Source: Pseudonocardiaceae bacterium (GTDB lineage Bacteria; Actinomycetota; Actinomycetes; Mycobacteriales; Pseudonocardiaceae). From it: DNA of 43,741 nucleotides. The notes below the pieces were generated by a model that was not told the DNA's origin, made no database searches, and saw nothing but the letters and a program-made list of their open reading frames with translations. A program made the position numbers and the translations under genes. Every line of letters starts with the position of its first letter. The first letter of the stretch is position 1. Location: NCBI GenBank assembly GCA_009377865.1, contig WHTH01000037.1, positions 1 through 43,741 on the forward strand. The letters run 5' to 3'. Below, piece by piece: positions 1 through 7,713 of the stretch.

Positions 1-203
1 CCGATGATCTCCTCGACCTGCTGGCGCACGCCCTCCAGGGCGATGCCCAGCGACTCGAGGGCCTTGGCGGCGACGCCCTCGCCCTCGTGGATCAGACCCA
101 GCAGGATGTGCTCGGTGCCGATGTAGTTGTGGTTGAGCATCCTGGCCTCTTCTTGGGCCAGGACGACCACCCGCCTCGCGCGGTCGGTGAACCTCTCGAA
201 CAT
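1..203 (-). CDS. clpC: ATP-dependent Clp protease ATP-binding subunit ClpC (5' end only)
   Basis: The minus strand reads [20 protein letters not shown] from an ATG at 201–203 and stays open to the window edge. It gives about 67 residues of the ClpC N-terminal repeat domain, including the family-typical [12 protein letters not shown]. An AGGAG ribosome site lies 7–8 bases upstream of the ATG. ClpC is the Hsp100 AAA+ unfoldase that feeds ClpP, and the N-domain seen here binds adaptors and substrates. Both AAA modules lie outside the window. In many actinobacteria clpC sits directly after lysS–lsr2; here lsr2 is about 20 kb away. Confidence 0.96.
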   Translation of the reverse strand, partial: MFERFTDRARRVVVLAQEEARMLNHNYIGTEHILLGLIHEGEGVAAKALESLGIALEGVRQQVEEII

Positions 204-294
204 TCGCACTCCTGACTGCTGCGGCGTCACGGAGAATGTGCTGGCCCGATCGTCGAACCCGGACATCCCCGTGCCATCACTGTAGCTGCCGCGG

Positions 295-304
295 GGTATA
301 TACC
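295..304. promoter_or_regulatory. Palindrome in the clpC upstream region
   Basis: GGTATATACC is a perfect 10-bp palindrome within a GC-rich surround, about 90 bp upstream of the clpC start. It could be part of the clpC promoter (TATA-rich -10 on the minus strand) or an operator. It does not obviously match the ClgR or HspR consensus. The identity is unknown. Confidence 0.25.
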
Positions 305-474
305 GCGCTACCCGCAGCAGCGGCGGCCAACCCGACTCCGGGTCCAACGTGCCCTACGGTGCCCGGATTCCGCGAGACGTGAGCCGGCTGTCCGCTGAGG
401 GTGAACGCCCGCCGCGTGCGCGGACCCGGACGGGTGGTTTACGGCCCCCCGGTTCACGTCTACCTCCCAACCTA

Positions 475-493
475 TTAGGTTAGGCATGCCTGA
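475..493 (+). promoter_or_regulatory. Iron box (IdeR/DtxR-type operator) before the FhuF-like gene
   Basis: TTAGGTTAGGCATGCCTGA matches 15 of 19 bases of the DtxR/IdeR consensus TTAGGTTAGGCTAACCTAA by hand count. It lies 27 bp upstream of the GTG start of the FhuF-like gene, where a bound repressor would block transcription. This predicts repression when iron is plentiful. Confidence 0.8.
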
Positions 494-519
494 CCCATAG
501 AACCGAGGAGGAGGGTGGC

Positions 520-1416
520 GTGCCACGAGCGACAGTGGCTTCCCGCTTCACGCGTCCGGCGGCACCGACCGACGCATCACCGCACCCGGTTGCCGCCGCG
601 CTGGCCGGCGTGGACCGGGCAGTGGGCTGGATGTCGTGGCAGGTGGTCGTGAGCGACACGATGACAGCGGGATGGTGGCGCTGCGAGCAGGTGTTGGGCG
701 ACCCGGGCTTCTTCACCTGCTGGCGGGCGGCCATCGCCCGGCGGCTGGCGGAGTGGCACAGCGACCTGACCGTAGCCGACGTGCCCGAACGCACCCCCGC
801 CGGCTACGTCTTGCAGTGGTACCTCGGCATCCCCGGCTACACCGGGTCGATGCTTTTCCACCATGCCCGGCGGGTGCCCGCACTCGAGCCGTGCCGGCTG
901 TCGTTCCGGCTCGAACCGGCCTGGGTGGCGACGATCGGGCTGCGACCCGGCACGTTCTGGTGCCTGCCCGACGACCCCGAGCGTGACCATCCTGACGCTG
1001 TCGTGGTGCCCGACGAGGTGGCGCTGGCAGCCGTGCTGCGCCAGCAGGTGGTCGCACACGCCCAGTGCTTCCTGCAGGTCTACGGGCCGACGGTGCGCTT
1101 CGGGCGCCGGACGCTGTGGGCGGCGGTCACCGATGTGCTCGACACCGGGCTGCTGCTGGCCGGGCGTTCCCGGGGTGACGACGGAGCCGGCGTGGCCGAT
1201 GCGCGGCTGGTGCTCGCCGAGCACTACGAGCCGCTGACGTCGGCCTCGACGACTCAGCAGGTCGTCGACGAGCGCGGCCGCGCGCACTGGACCCGGCAAC
1301 GCGGGTCGTGCTGCTTCTACTACGCGCTGCCGGGCGTGGAGCAGCCCTGCGCGACGTGTCCGCGCGTCGGCGACGCCGAGCGCGCCCGCATCCTCGGTGA
1401 GCTCCACGCGAGGTGA
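520..1416 (+). CDS. FhuF-like (2Fe-2S) ferric-siderophore reductase
   Basis: This 298-residue protein ends with the FhuF C-terminal iron-sulfur motif: adjacent Cys264–Cys265, then Cys277 and Cys280 in CATCP. FhuF-family proteins use this unusual [2Fe-2S] site to reduce Fe(III) in imported siderophores and release Fe(II) in the cytoplasm. The GTG start at 520 is chosen because a GAGGAGGAGG ribosome site sits just upstream (506–514). An iron box lies at 475–493, which supports iron-repressed expression. No siderophore synthesis gene adjoins it; the nearest intact partner is the FecCD import operon at 17–20 kb. The N-terminal part is divergent and assigned only by family pattern. Confidence 0.85.
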   Translation: MPRATVASRFTRPAAPTDASPHPVAAALAGVDRAVGWMSWQVVVSDTMTAGWWRCEQVLGDPGFFTCWRAAIARRLAEWHSDLTVADVPERTPAGYVLQWYLGIPGYTGSMLFHHARRVPALEPCRLSFRLEPAWVATIGLRPGTFWCLPDDPERDHPDAVVVPDEVALAAVLRQQVVAHAQCFLQVYGPTVRFGRRTLWAAVTDVLDTGLLLAGRSRGDDGAGVADARLVLAEHYEPLTSASTTQQVVDERGRAHWTRQRGSCCFYYALPGVEQPCATCPRVGDAERARILGELHAR

Positions 1417-1446
1417 ACCCGGCCGCGGTGAGGTTCGCGGGCTATC

Positions 1447-2532
1447 TTGCCGCCCGTGTCCGACATCGCCCCGCTGTTCGCTGTCCTCGCCGTGGTGCTG
1501 GTTCTGGCGCTGGGCCTGTTGGTGGGCCTAGCGGGGCTGCTGGTGCGCTCGCGACTGGCCCGCCGGGCGCGTGCCGAATCCGAACCGGTGGCCGTCGCGA
1601 CCAAGGACCGGCCGTATCCCGCCATCGTCATCAACCCGAGCAAGTTCGATGATCTCGGGAGGGTGCATGCCCTGATCGCGGCGGTGTGCGTCGAACTCGG
1701 CTGGGCCGAGCCGCTGTGGCTGGAGACAACCGTGTCCGACTCCGGGTTCGGGCAGGCCAGCGAGGCCGTCGAGTCCGGCGCGGACGTCGTGCTGGCCTGC
1801 GGCGGTGACGGCACGATGCGCTTCGTCGCGCAAGCGCTGGCCGGTACCGGGGTGGCCATGGGGGTGCTGCCCGCGGGCACCGGCAACCTGCTCGCCCGCA
1901 ACCTCGACATGGAGCTCAACGACCTCGCCGGTGCCACTCGCATCGCACTGACCGGGGACGACCGCGCCGTCGACGTCGGCCGGGTACGGGTCGACGATGC
2001 CCTCGAGGAAGAGGTCTTCCTGGTGATGGCCGGGATGGGCTTCGACGCTGCGATCATGGCCGGCGCGCCGGCTGAGCTCAAGGCACGGGTCGGGCCGTTC
2101 GCCTACGTCATGGCGGGGTTGCGCAGCTTGCACGGCCCTCGGGTCAGGATCAGTTTGACGATCGACGACGAGCCGGTACTGCAGCGGCGCATCCGGACCG
2201 TTGTCGTCGGAAACTGCGGCAAGCTGCTGGGCGGGCTGGTGCTGATGCCCGACGCCGAGGTCGACGACGGCACGCTCGACGTGGTGATCCTCGCGCCCAA
2301 CGGCATCGTGGGATGGGCAGCGGTCAGCGCCCGGGTGCTGACCCGACGGCGCAAGGGTCACCGCCGCGTCGAGCACTGGCAGGCACAGCGGGTCACGATC
2401 ACGGCAGAGGTGGCCCAGCAGGCCCAGTTCGACGGCGACCCGATCGGCGACGCCCGGACATTGCGGATGCGGGTCGATCCCGGCGCACTGCTGGTGCGTG
2501 TCCCGGCGGTGCCCGGCAGGGTGGAGCCGTGA
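1447..2532 (+). CDS. Diacylglycerol kinase / YegS-like lipid kinase
   Basis: The 361-residue protein has one N-terminal membrane segment (about residues 7–33) followed by an arginine-rich stretch. A DAGK catalytic domain then begins near residue 58 (PAIVINPSK). It carries the nucleotide-binding GGDGT (119–123) and PAGTGN (142–147) motifs. The family phosphorylates diacylglycerol or related lipids with ATP at the inner membrane face; the substrate cannot be told from sequence. The TTG at 1447 is the first start in frame, and GTG at 1456 would shorten it by three residues. It follows the FhuF-like gene by 30 bp on the same strand, but the two need not be functionally linked. Confidence 0.85.
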   Translation: MPPVSDIAPLFAVLAVVLVLALGLLVGLAGLLVRSRLARRARAESEPVAVATKDRPYPAIVINPSKFDDLGRVHALIAAVCVELGWAEPLWLETTVSDSGFGQASEAVESGADVVLACGGDGTMRFVAQALAGTGVAMGVLPAGTGNLLARNLDMELNDLAGATRIALTGDDRAVDVGRVRVDDALEEEVFLVMAGMGFDAAIMAGAPAELKARVGPFAYVMAGLRSLHGPRVRISLTIDDEPVLQRRIRTVVVGNCGKLLGGLVLMPDAEVDDGTLDVVILAPNGIVGWAAVSARVLTRRRKGHRRVEHWQAQRVTITAEVAQQAQFDGDPIGDARTLRMRVDPGALLVRVPAVPGRVEP

Positions 2533-2539
2533 CCGCCGG

Positions 2540-3256
2540 TCAGCGGGGCGCGGCGGCGTCGACTGCGGCGCGCAGCCCGGCCGGCGAGACGTCCTGTAGC
2601 TGCTCCCCGTTGACGAGCACGGTCGGCGTGGCATTGATCCCGGCACGGGAGGCGGCATCGGTGAGGCGCTGGCTCCAGCCCTCGTAGCGACCCTGCCGGA
2701 CGCATTCGGCGAAGTCGTCACCGGAGCCGGCCGCCCGGCCGATCTCGATCAGCCGCTCGGTCGGCAGCCCGTCACCGCCCTCGGGCGGTTGCACGGTGAA
2801 CAGCTGCTCCTCGAACTCCGGGAAGACGTCGGAAGCGGCCGCACAACCCGCTGCCGCCGACGAGCGGCTGGAATACCCGGTGGAGGAGAACCGGTCGAGA
2901 TAGGCCACCGGGTGATAGATCACCCGCACCTTCCCCGAGTCCACGAGCTGGCCGATGGTGTCCCCGGTGCGCTGCTCGAACGCCGCGCACGCCGGGCACT
3001 GGAAGTCGATGTAGGAGTCCAGCGTGACCGGGGCATCGGGCGAGCCGACCGGGATGCCCTGCTCGGTGGCGCCGGGCGGAACAGCGGCCGAGGCCGGCTC
3101 CCGCTGCGCCTGGTAGAGCCCGAACCCGATCGCGCCGGCGAACACCACCAGCACCGCCACCGCGGCACCGACCAGCGCCGCCGATCGCCGCTTCTCGGAG
3201 CCCCGCTGCGCCGCCATCATCTTGCCGGCTCCCGCCTTCGGACGTCGGTTGCTCAT
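2540..3256 (-). CDS. Membrane-anchored DsbA-family thiol oxidoreductase
   Basis: The 238-residue protein has a basic cytoplasmic N-terminus, one membrane helix (about 26–48) and an extracytoplasmic thioredoxin-fold domain with the redox motif CPAC (Cys87–Cys90) in the DsbA context DFQCPAC. It probably forms or isomerises disulfides in exported proteins. The ATG at 3256 is preferred over longer starts because AGGAG lies upstream and the ATG overlaps the stop of the MauE gene (ATGA). The MauE–DsbA pair is a recognised actinobacterial arrangement in which MauE is thought to recycle or support the oxidase. The gene converges on the lipid kinase with a 7-bp gap. Confidence 0.88.
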   Translation of the reverse strand: MSNRRPKAGAGKMMAAQRGSEKRRSAALVGAAVAVLVVFAGAIGFGLYQAQREPASAAVPPGATEQGIPVGSPDAPVTLDSYIDFQCPACAAFEQRTGDTIGQLVDSGKVRVIYHPVAYLDRFSSTGYSSRSSAAAGCAAASDVFPEFEEQLFTVQPPEGGDGLPTERLIEIGRAAGSGDDFAECVRQGRYEGWSQRLTDAASRAGINATPTVLVNGEQLQDVSPAGLRAAVDAAAPR

Positions 3257-3759
3257 CGCCGCTCCTGTGCGTTCGTCCCGAGCAGCCATCCATCCACCGC
3301 GAAGCGGCTCCGGGGCCACCATGTCAGCAGACCGGCCAGCGCCAGCAGGCCGGCATCGCGCGCCAGTTCGGGGCCGTAGCTCGGTTCCTGCCCCGGACCG
3401 AGCTCGCCACCGGAACCGAAACAACCGCAGTCGATCCGCAGCCCCCTGGCCCAGGCCGCGGCGATCCCGACCACGAATGCTGCCAGCAGCAGCGCGGACA
3501 GCACCGCCCCGACGCGCACACCGAGCCCGGTGATCAGCAGCACACCGAGCACGAGCTCAGCCGCAGGCAGTCCGGCCCCGACGATCTGGACGACCGGTTC
3601 CGGCAGCAGTTGGTAGGCGCGCACCGCGCGGACCGAGGCGGCCGGGTCACCGATCTTCAGCACCCCCGCCACGACCCAGACGGTGCCCAGCGCCAGCCGT
3701 GCGACAGTCGCCACCCACGGCAGTACGGCAGCGGCCCGGCCCGTCTCGACGGTCATCAT
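3253..3759 (-). CDS. MauE/DoxX-like membrane protein
   Basis: The 168-residue protein is almost entirely hydrophobic, with four likely membrane helices. It has the DCGCFG motif (Cys111, Cys113) typical of MauE-type redox partners. MauE is known for its role in maturing methylamine dehydrogenase disulfides, and homologues paired with DsbA-like proteins are inferred to pass electrons from them to the membrane. Its stop overlaps the start of the DsbA-like gene, so the two are one transcription unit. Two ATGs in tandem (3759 and 3756) could serve as start; the ribosome site is weak. Confidence 0.85.
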   Translation of the reverse strand: MMTVETGRAAAVLPWVATVARLALGTVWVVAGVLKIGDPAASVRAVRAYQLLPEPVVQIVGAGLPAAELVLGVLLITGLGVRVGAVLSALLLAAFVVGIAAAWARGLRIDCGCFGSGGELGPGQEPSYGPELARDAGLLALAGLLTWWPRSRFAVDGWLLGTNAQERR

Positions 3760-3994
3760 CTAGATGGTCGCCTGCCGTCCCGTCCCGGTTCCCGCCCGAT
3801 CGGGGGAGGCGACCAGGCGCCCGGAAGCGGCGTGTTGCGCGAGACCCCGCAGCGGGCCACCATCACCCCCCGGCGTCGTGGCCGAGGTCTCGTCGATGGC
3901 GTGCGCGCGAACGTCGGTGTGTGACAGCGCCCACCGGGTCGCCGGAGCGGTCACCGCGAACCCGTCGGCTGCTCGACGATGAGGTCGGAGGCCA

Positions 3995-4249
3995 TCATAT
4001 GCGCCACTGCTTGTCGTCGAACTTGACCGGGAAGCCGCCGTGCGACCACTCCGGTTCGTAGGGCATGACCGTGCCGTGCCGGTCACCCAGCACGACGCGG
4101 GTACCTTTCTCGGGCTGCTCGGGTGGGCGCTCACCAGCGGGGGGATTCGCGCTCCGGCCGCCGGTATGCGTGCGCAACCGCGGCGGCCGCGGACCGCGGC
4201 CTGGGTCGGGCACGGGCTGGGGGACGGTACGGGCTGGGGCTGCCGCCAT
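3995..4249 (-). CDS. Small conserved-looking hypothetical protein
   Basis: The 84-residue ORF has a proline- and arginine-rich, low-complexity first half. A compact second half (about 50–84) reads as a folded domain, with LGDRHGTVMPYEPEWSHGGF followed by a short basic/acidic end. Third codon positions in that half are almost all G or C, as in a real gene of this genome. I do not recognise the family with certainty. Similar small YEPEWSHG proteins seem familiar to me from Pseudonocardiaceae, but that is memory only. The start is uncertain; a shorter protein beginning near the RVVLGD stretch is possible. The stop is followed by an overlapping ATG that opens only a 15-codon reading frame. Confidence 0.5.
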   Translation of the reverse strand: MAAAPARTVPQPVPDPGRGPRPPRLRTHTGGRSANPPAGERPPEQPEKGTRVVLGDRHGTVMPYEPEWSHGGFPVKFDDKQWRI

Positions 4250-4559
4250 CGGGCACCTCCGTGGATCGGGATTCGGGGGGAAGCCCCGGCCGGCCCGGTG
4301 TGCGCAGGGGGTGGAACCGGGCCGGGCCGGGGCGGTGGCGCCTGACCGGACCCGGAGTGAGGAGGCCCGGTTCGGCGCCGTCTACGAGGGCCTGTCGCGG
4401 CCCACTCGCTGCAATCAGTGACCAGGTAGGCCTGAGCGCTGCGCCACACCGCGCACGGTCACCGCACCCGCCGCCCGAGCACGCCGGGCAGCAGCGCCGC
4501 CCGTCGACGGGACGGTGGGCAGCCATCAGCCGCCGCCACACCCCCGACGCCGTGGCCAT
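4131..4559 (-). CDS. Possible small Cys-rich hypothetical protein
   Basis: The ORF from ATG 4559 begins MATASGVWRRLMAAHRP and then has a Cys cluster (CCPAC, GGC, RC) that could bind zinc. This opening resembles small Pseudonocardiaceae proteins of unknown role that occur beside regulators. After about 65 residues it turns proline/arginine-rich and overlaps the upstream part of the gene at 3995–4249 in another frame, so the true 3' end may differ. The ribosome site is weak. Confidence 0.3.
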   Translation of the reverse strand: MATASGVWRRLMAAHRPVDGRRCCPACSGGGCGDRARCGAALRPTWSLIAASGPRQALVDGAEPGLLTPGPVRRHRPGPARFHPLRTPGRPGLPPESRSTEVPDGGSPSPYRPPARARPRPRSAAAAVAHAYRRPERESPRW

Positions 4560-4694
4560 GGGATCGGCCTCGGCGGGCGAGGCGGGGCCCCCACCAGCGG
4601 CGGCGGCGAGCCGGTGTCGGCCGCTCACCGCGCCGCGACCCGCTCGGTAGAGGGTGAACTCACCGGGCGGGGGCCCAGCAGCGCCAGACACGAC

Positions 4695-4725
4695 CCGGCC
4701 ATGCCCTTCACACGAGCATGGCCGG
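4695..4725. repeat. Inverted repeat, possible terminator
   Basis: CCGGCCATG at 4695–4703 is mirrored by CATGGCCGG at 4717–4725, a 9-bp perfect stem around a 13-base loop. No T-run follows. It could terminate transcription, or it could be an operator-sized palindrome. Confidence 0.4.
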
Positions 4726-4903
4726 TGCGCGCTGGGTTGTGCCATGTGAGTGAGGCAACGTGATGCTTGTTGCGGGACGTTGATGCAGGTGGGAAGCTTG
4801 CGGGGCTGAAACACCAGGTCAGCGCACCGAGCCCCCGTTTGCCAGCGGCCAGCGCGTCCGCTATTGCCAGGGACTCAGGCGAGTTCGAACAGCGACGTGC
4901 CAG

Positions 4904-4956
4904 TATGGCGAGCCTTACCTAAACATCGCAAACGTTGTCAGGCAAGCCTTACTTTG
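4904..4956. promoter_or_regulatory. Pair of iron-box-like sites without an adjacent iron gene
   Basis: On the minus strand TTAGGTAAGGCTCGCCATA (4904–4922) matches 14 of 19 consensus IdeR/DtxR positions. CAAAGTAAGGCTTGCCTGA (4938–4956) matches 12. Their centres are 34 bp apart, as in actinobacterial promoters with two boxes. Rightward they face the 3' end of the SigC-like gene in antisense; leftward the nearest candidate start is about 345 bp away. They look like a promoter that has lost its gene. Confidence 0.6.
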
Positions 4957-5013
4957 CACCTCGTGCCGAGGGGTGCCTACGCGACCGGCGTCGCCCCGGG
5001 CGCGCTCCGCCTC

Positions 5014-5574
5014 TCATCGGGTGGCCGCGTCGGTGTCTGTGGTGGCGCTCAGGGCAGTGCGGAGGTCGTCGCGGGCTCTCGCGACGCGGGAGCGGATGGT
5101 TCCGATGCGGCAGCCACAGACCTGCGCGGCTTCGGCGTAGGACAGACCGGTGATCTGGGTGAGCACGAACGCTTCGTGGCGCTCGGTCGCCAACGATCCC
5201 ATCGCTTGCCGGAGCGCGAGGCCCTCGTCGAGTTCGGGCACTCGGGGCTGGTTCTGCTCTGCTCGACGTTGCCAGTCGATGGATCCGACCAGGGTGGGCC
5301 TGGTTCCACGCTGCCGGAGGTGGTCGGCGGCGACCCGTCGTGCGATGGCGAGCAGCCAGGTTCGCGCGGAGGAGTCGCCTCGGAACCGTGACAGTGCGCT
5401 GAATGCCCGCGCATAGGTTTCTTGGGTGAGGTCGTCGGCGACGTCACGGCTGGCGAGGTGTGCCAGCATCCGCCATACCGATTGCTGGGTCAGCCGGATG
5501 AAGGTCTCGGTGGCGGAGCGGTCGCCGTGTGCGGCGCGCAGGGCACAGCGGGTGAGCTGCACGTCGTCGTTCAC
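5014..5574 (-). CDS. sigC: SigC-like ECF RNA polymerase sigma factor
   Basis: The 186-residue protein has sigma region 2 (about 25–88, with DDLTQETYARAF and RTWLLAIARR for -10 recognition and core binding). A sigma 4 helix-turn-helix follows (about 126–172, GLSYAEAAQVCGCRIGTIRS), which contacts the -35. The wording is very close to M. tuberculosis SigC as I remember it. It is downstream of, and in line with, a zinc-finger membrane anti-sigma gene with a 122-bp gap that probably holds its own promoter. The CopC and SOD-like genes further upstream suggest a copper or redox regulon. ATG 5574 is the start used. Confidence 0.9.
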   Translation of the reverse strand: MNDDVQLTRCALRAAHGDRSATETFIRLTQQSVWRMLAHLASRDVADDLTQETYARAFSALSRFRGDSSARTWLLAIARRVAADHLRQRGTRPTLVGSIDWQRRAEQNQPRVPELDEGLALRQAMGSLATERHEAFVLTQITGLSYAEAAQVCGCRIGTIRSRVARARDDLRTALSATTDTDAATR

Positions 5575-5696
5575 GCGGTGACCGATCCTTCCGCCGAGAC
5601 ACGGTAGGTAACCACTCCGTGGCGCTACTGTTCCTGCGCAGCGTATCGACCTCCGGACGCAGCGTAGATGTGCGGGCTGGGCGTACCCCAGGACCG

Positions 5697-6452
5697 TCAG
5701 GCGGACTCGCGCCAGGCTGCGGGCGGGCGCCGGCCGGTCTCGGGCTCGTCCGGTGACGTGCTCGTGGGCGATGGGGCCTCATCACGCACCGTGTGCTCGC
5801 TGTCCTCGCCGGCGGTAGCGCCGCCCTCGGGTGCGGGCATGGTCGCCGGCCGCAGCCGGGTCAGCGCAGCAGCGACAACCAGGCCCGCGACCACGGGCAG
5901 GTGCACCGCCAGCCGTTGCCAGCCCACCCGCCCAGTGGCGAAGTCGAGCACCGACAGCCCGGCCAGGACGACGACGAAGGCCAGCAACAGCGGCAGCGGA
6001 CCGTGGGCGCGGTACGGGCGGGCCGCGATCCACCCCAGCGCGATCCCGATCGCGATGTTGAACGCCGCGGTCTCGTTGCCCAGGTGCCCGGTCATCCCGG
6101 GCATGTGCGCCCCTCCAATGGCGAAGAGATGGCCTCCGAGCGGGGGCAGCAGCCCGGCGACCCCGACGGTCAGCTGGACAACGGCCACGAGCAGCAACGA
6201 GACCCGCAGCAGCGGGCGCAGCCGCCGCACGCCTCGGGGCTGCGGCAGCAGCCGTGAGGCGAGATCCGGTGTCACGTCGGCCGGGCCGGTCGATCGCACC
6301 CGCACCATCCGGTTGACCCGGGCGGCCTCGTCCTGCCAGCGTCGGCAGCCGGGACATGACGCGAGGTGCCGCTGCAGCACCGCTGCGTCGATCCCCGGAT
6401 CCTCGCTGTCGAGCAGCGCTGAGATCCCCTCGCGGGCCCGGTCGCAACGCAT
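5697..6452 (-). CDS. Zinc-finger (zf-HC2) membrane anti-sigma factor
   Basis: The 251-residue protein has a cytoplasmic N-terminus with the zinc-finger pattern Cys3, His29-x3-Cys33-x2-Cys36. At least four to five hydrophobic segments follow (about 75–225), then a Pro/Glu/Thr-rich tail. zf-HC2 anti-sigma factors hold an ECF sigma factor at the membrane until a signal releases it; the adjacent SigC-like factor is the obvious partner. ATG 6452 is chosen because it places the finger at the N-terminus. M. tuberculosis SigC has no known adjacent anti-sigma gene as far as I recall, so this pairing is a useful clue to its signal. The multi-spanning C-terminal half may be the sensor. Confidence 0.85.
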   Translation of the reverse strand: MRCDRAREGISALLDSEDPGIDAAVLQRHLASCPGCRRWQDEAARVNRMVRVRSTGPADVTPDLASRLLPQPRGVRRLRPLLRVSLLLVAVVQLTVGVAGLLPPLGGHLFAIGGAHMPGMTGHLGNETAAFNIAIGIALGWIAARPYRAHGPLPLLLAFVVVLAGLSVLDFATGRVGWQRLAVHLPVVAGLVVAAALTRLRPATMPAPEGGATAGEDSEHTVRDEAPSPTSTSPDEPETGRRPPAAWRESA

Positions 6453-6566
6453 CCCACCATCGTCGCCGACACGCCCTGGGGTCGGTGTCACGGGTGGCCT
6501 CCTGCGCGCTCCGACCGGCCTCACCGCTGGGGTAGTCGGTTCGCGTCGTCGGCCGGTTCCCGCCGA

Positions 6567-7139
6567 TCAGCCGCCGGTTCGTTCGCCGTGGTCAGGGCTG
6601 ACTCGCCGGCGAAGCAGCGCGCTCGCCGCGAGGAACAGCACCGCCGCAGCGATCACGCCCACCAGCAGCCATCCGGTCAGTGCTGCCGCCCCACCCCAGC
6701 TGGGCACCTCGCAGCCACCCCCGTCGGACGTTCGGCCGGGTGGCCGGGCCGTCGCGCTGGTGGGACCGGCGTAGCTGAACTTGTAGGCACCGGACTGCAC
6801 GTGCCCGTCGGCGGTGACCGCACACCAGCGGACCGTGTACTCGCCCTGCCGGGGCAGCGCGGGAGCGGCCCCGGCGAGTAGCTCGCGGTCAGCGACCGCC
6901 CGGGTCTGGCCGTTGTCCCATTGCGCGCCGTCGGGGCCCAGCAGCCGGATCACGTGCCGGCCGTCTCGCTGCAACGAGGTCTCGAGCTGCAAGCGGATCT
7001 CGTCGAGTGTGTCGACCGTCGCGCCGGGTTGCGGCGTCGACGCGACCAGATCGGTGTGCGCGGCCGCCGACGGGGCGGCGGCGGTGAGTACACCGAGCAG
7101 CACGGCCAGCGCGGTCGCCGCCCGCAGGCCGGCGCTCAC
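6567..7139 (-). CDS. CopC-domain copper-binding protein, membrane-anchored
   Basis: The precursor has a cleavable signal ending in AAA-H, so the mature protein begins with His (HTDLVASTPQPGA). CopC uses this N-terminal His as a Cu(II) ligand. The immunoglobulin-like CopC domain ends with the DGHVQSGAYKF motif. It is followed by a Ser/Gly linker and one C-terminal membrane helix (about residues 150–175). GTG 7139 overlaps the stop of the SOD-like gene (GTGA), which supports translational coupling; GTG 7154 is an alternative start five codons longer. It probably binds copper outside the membrane. Confidence 0.85.
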   Translation of the reverse strand: MSAGLRAATALAVLLGVLTAAAPSAAAHTDLVASTPQPGATVDTLDEIRLQLETSLQRDGRHVIRLLGPDGAQWDNGQTRAVADRELLAGAAPALPRQGEYTVRWCAVTADGHVQSGAYKFSYAGPTSATARPPGRTSDGGGCEVPSWGGAAALTGWLLVGVIAAAVLFLAASALLRRRVSPDHGERTGG

Positions 7140-7678
7140 GACAGCGGTGCGCACGCGATCCGATTGTCGGTGAACTCGCTTGGGTGCACCACCACCGACC
7201 GGGCATCCGGTCCGGCGGTCTTGTCGTTCTCGGCGGTCATGTACCCAGTGCCTTCCGGTGTGGAGACGAACGCCAGGTGGATCTCGTTGGGCGGCATGTC
7301 ACCGCCGGCCGGGTCGAACTTGTAGTGCGCTACGCCGCCTTCCTCGCACCGGCCCTCGTGGACATGGGAGATGAACCGAGTGCCGGGCTTGAGCCCGCGC
7401 AACTCGATCGTCACCGTGCTGCCGCTGCCGTGGCGGGCCAGCGCCGCGGTGCCTGCCACGCCCTGGTAGCCCTGCGGTGCGGTGCCGAGCAACTCGAACC
7501 GGCCGCCGGCCACCTCGGCGCCGGGTACCTGCTCGGCGGGCACGGCGTCGGGATCACCCATGTTCATCCCGCCCATTCCCGTGCCACCGGGCGCGGGATC
7601 GCCGCCGGCCTGCCCACTGCACGCTGTCAGCGCAGCGGCCAGTACCGCCAGGGCCGCCCCTCGAATCGATCGCACCAT
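7136..7678 (-). CDS. Cu/Zn superoxide dismutase-like lipoprotein
   Basis: The 180-residue precursor has a lipobox (LTAC) after a short hydrophobic signal, so it should be lipid-anchored outside the membrane. After a Gly/Met-rich linker (GMGGMNMGD) comes a SodC-like fold with HVHEGRC, HYKFDP, EIHLAF and a C-terminal SVVVHPSE…RIACA. These carry the His positions expected of a Cu/Zn SOD, though the spacing is divergent and activity is not assured. ATG 7678 follows GGAAGGAG with 7-base spacing. It sits between two CopC genes and overlaps the next one, so copper delivery or superoxide defence is likely. Confidence 0.8.
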   Translation of the reverse strand: MVRSIRGAALAVLAAALTACSGQAGGDPAPGGTGMGGMNMGDPDAVPAEQVPGAEVAGGRFELLGTAPQGYQGVAGTAALARHGSGSTVTIELRGLKPGTRFISHVHEGRCEEGGVAHYKFDPAGGDMPPNEIHLAFVSTPEGTGYMTAENDKTAGPDARSVVVHPSEFTDNRIACAPLS

Positions 7679-7713
7679 CCGCGAGCTCCTTCCCGTCGGC
7701 AGCTGGCAGAGCC

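Larger units (their letters stand above)
4560..5013. other. Gene-poor stretch with hairpin and two iron boxes
   Basis: No convincing coding region was found on either strand here. The stretch contains an inverted repeat at 4695–4725 and two iron-box-like sites at 4904–4956, both listed separately. It lies 3' of the SigC-like gene. A short minus-strand reading near 4800–4880 looks protein-like (ESLAIADALAAGKRGLGAL) but has no start or full domain, so it may be a remnant. Confidence 0.5.

Noticed and set aside
3760-3994. A minus-strand frame ending SGRLVASPDRAGTGTGRQ
   Set aside because: The end looks somewhat protein-like, but the frame lacks a start near it and overlaps the better-supported small gene upstream.
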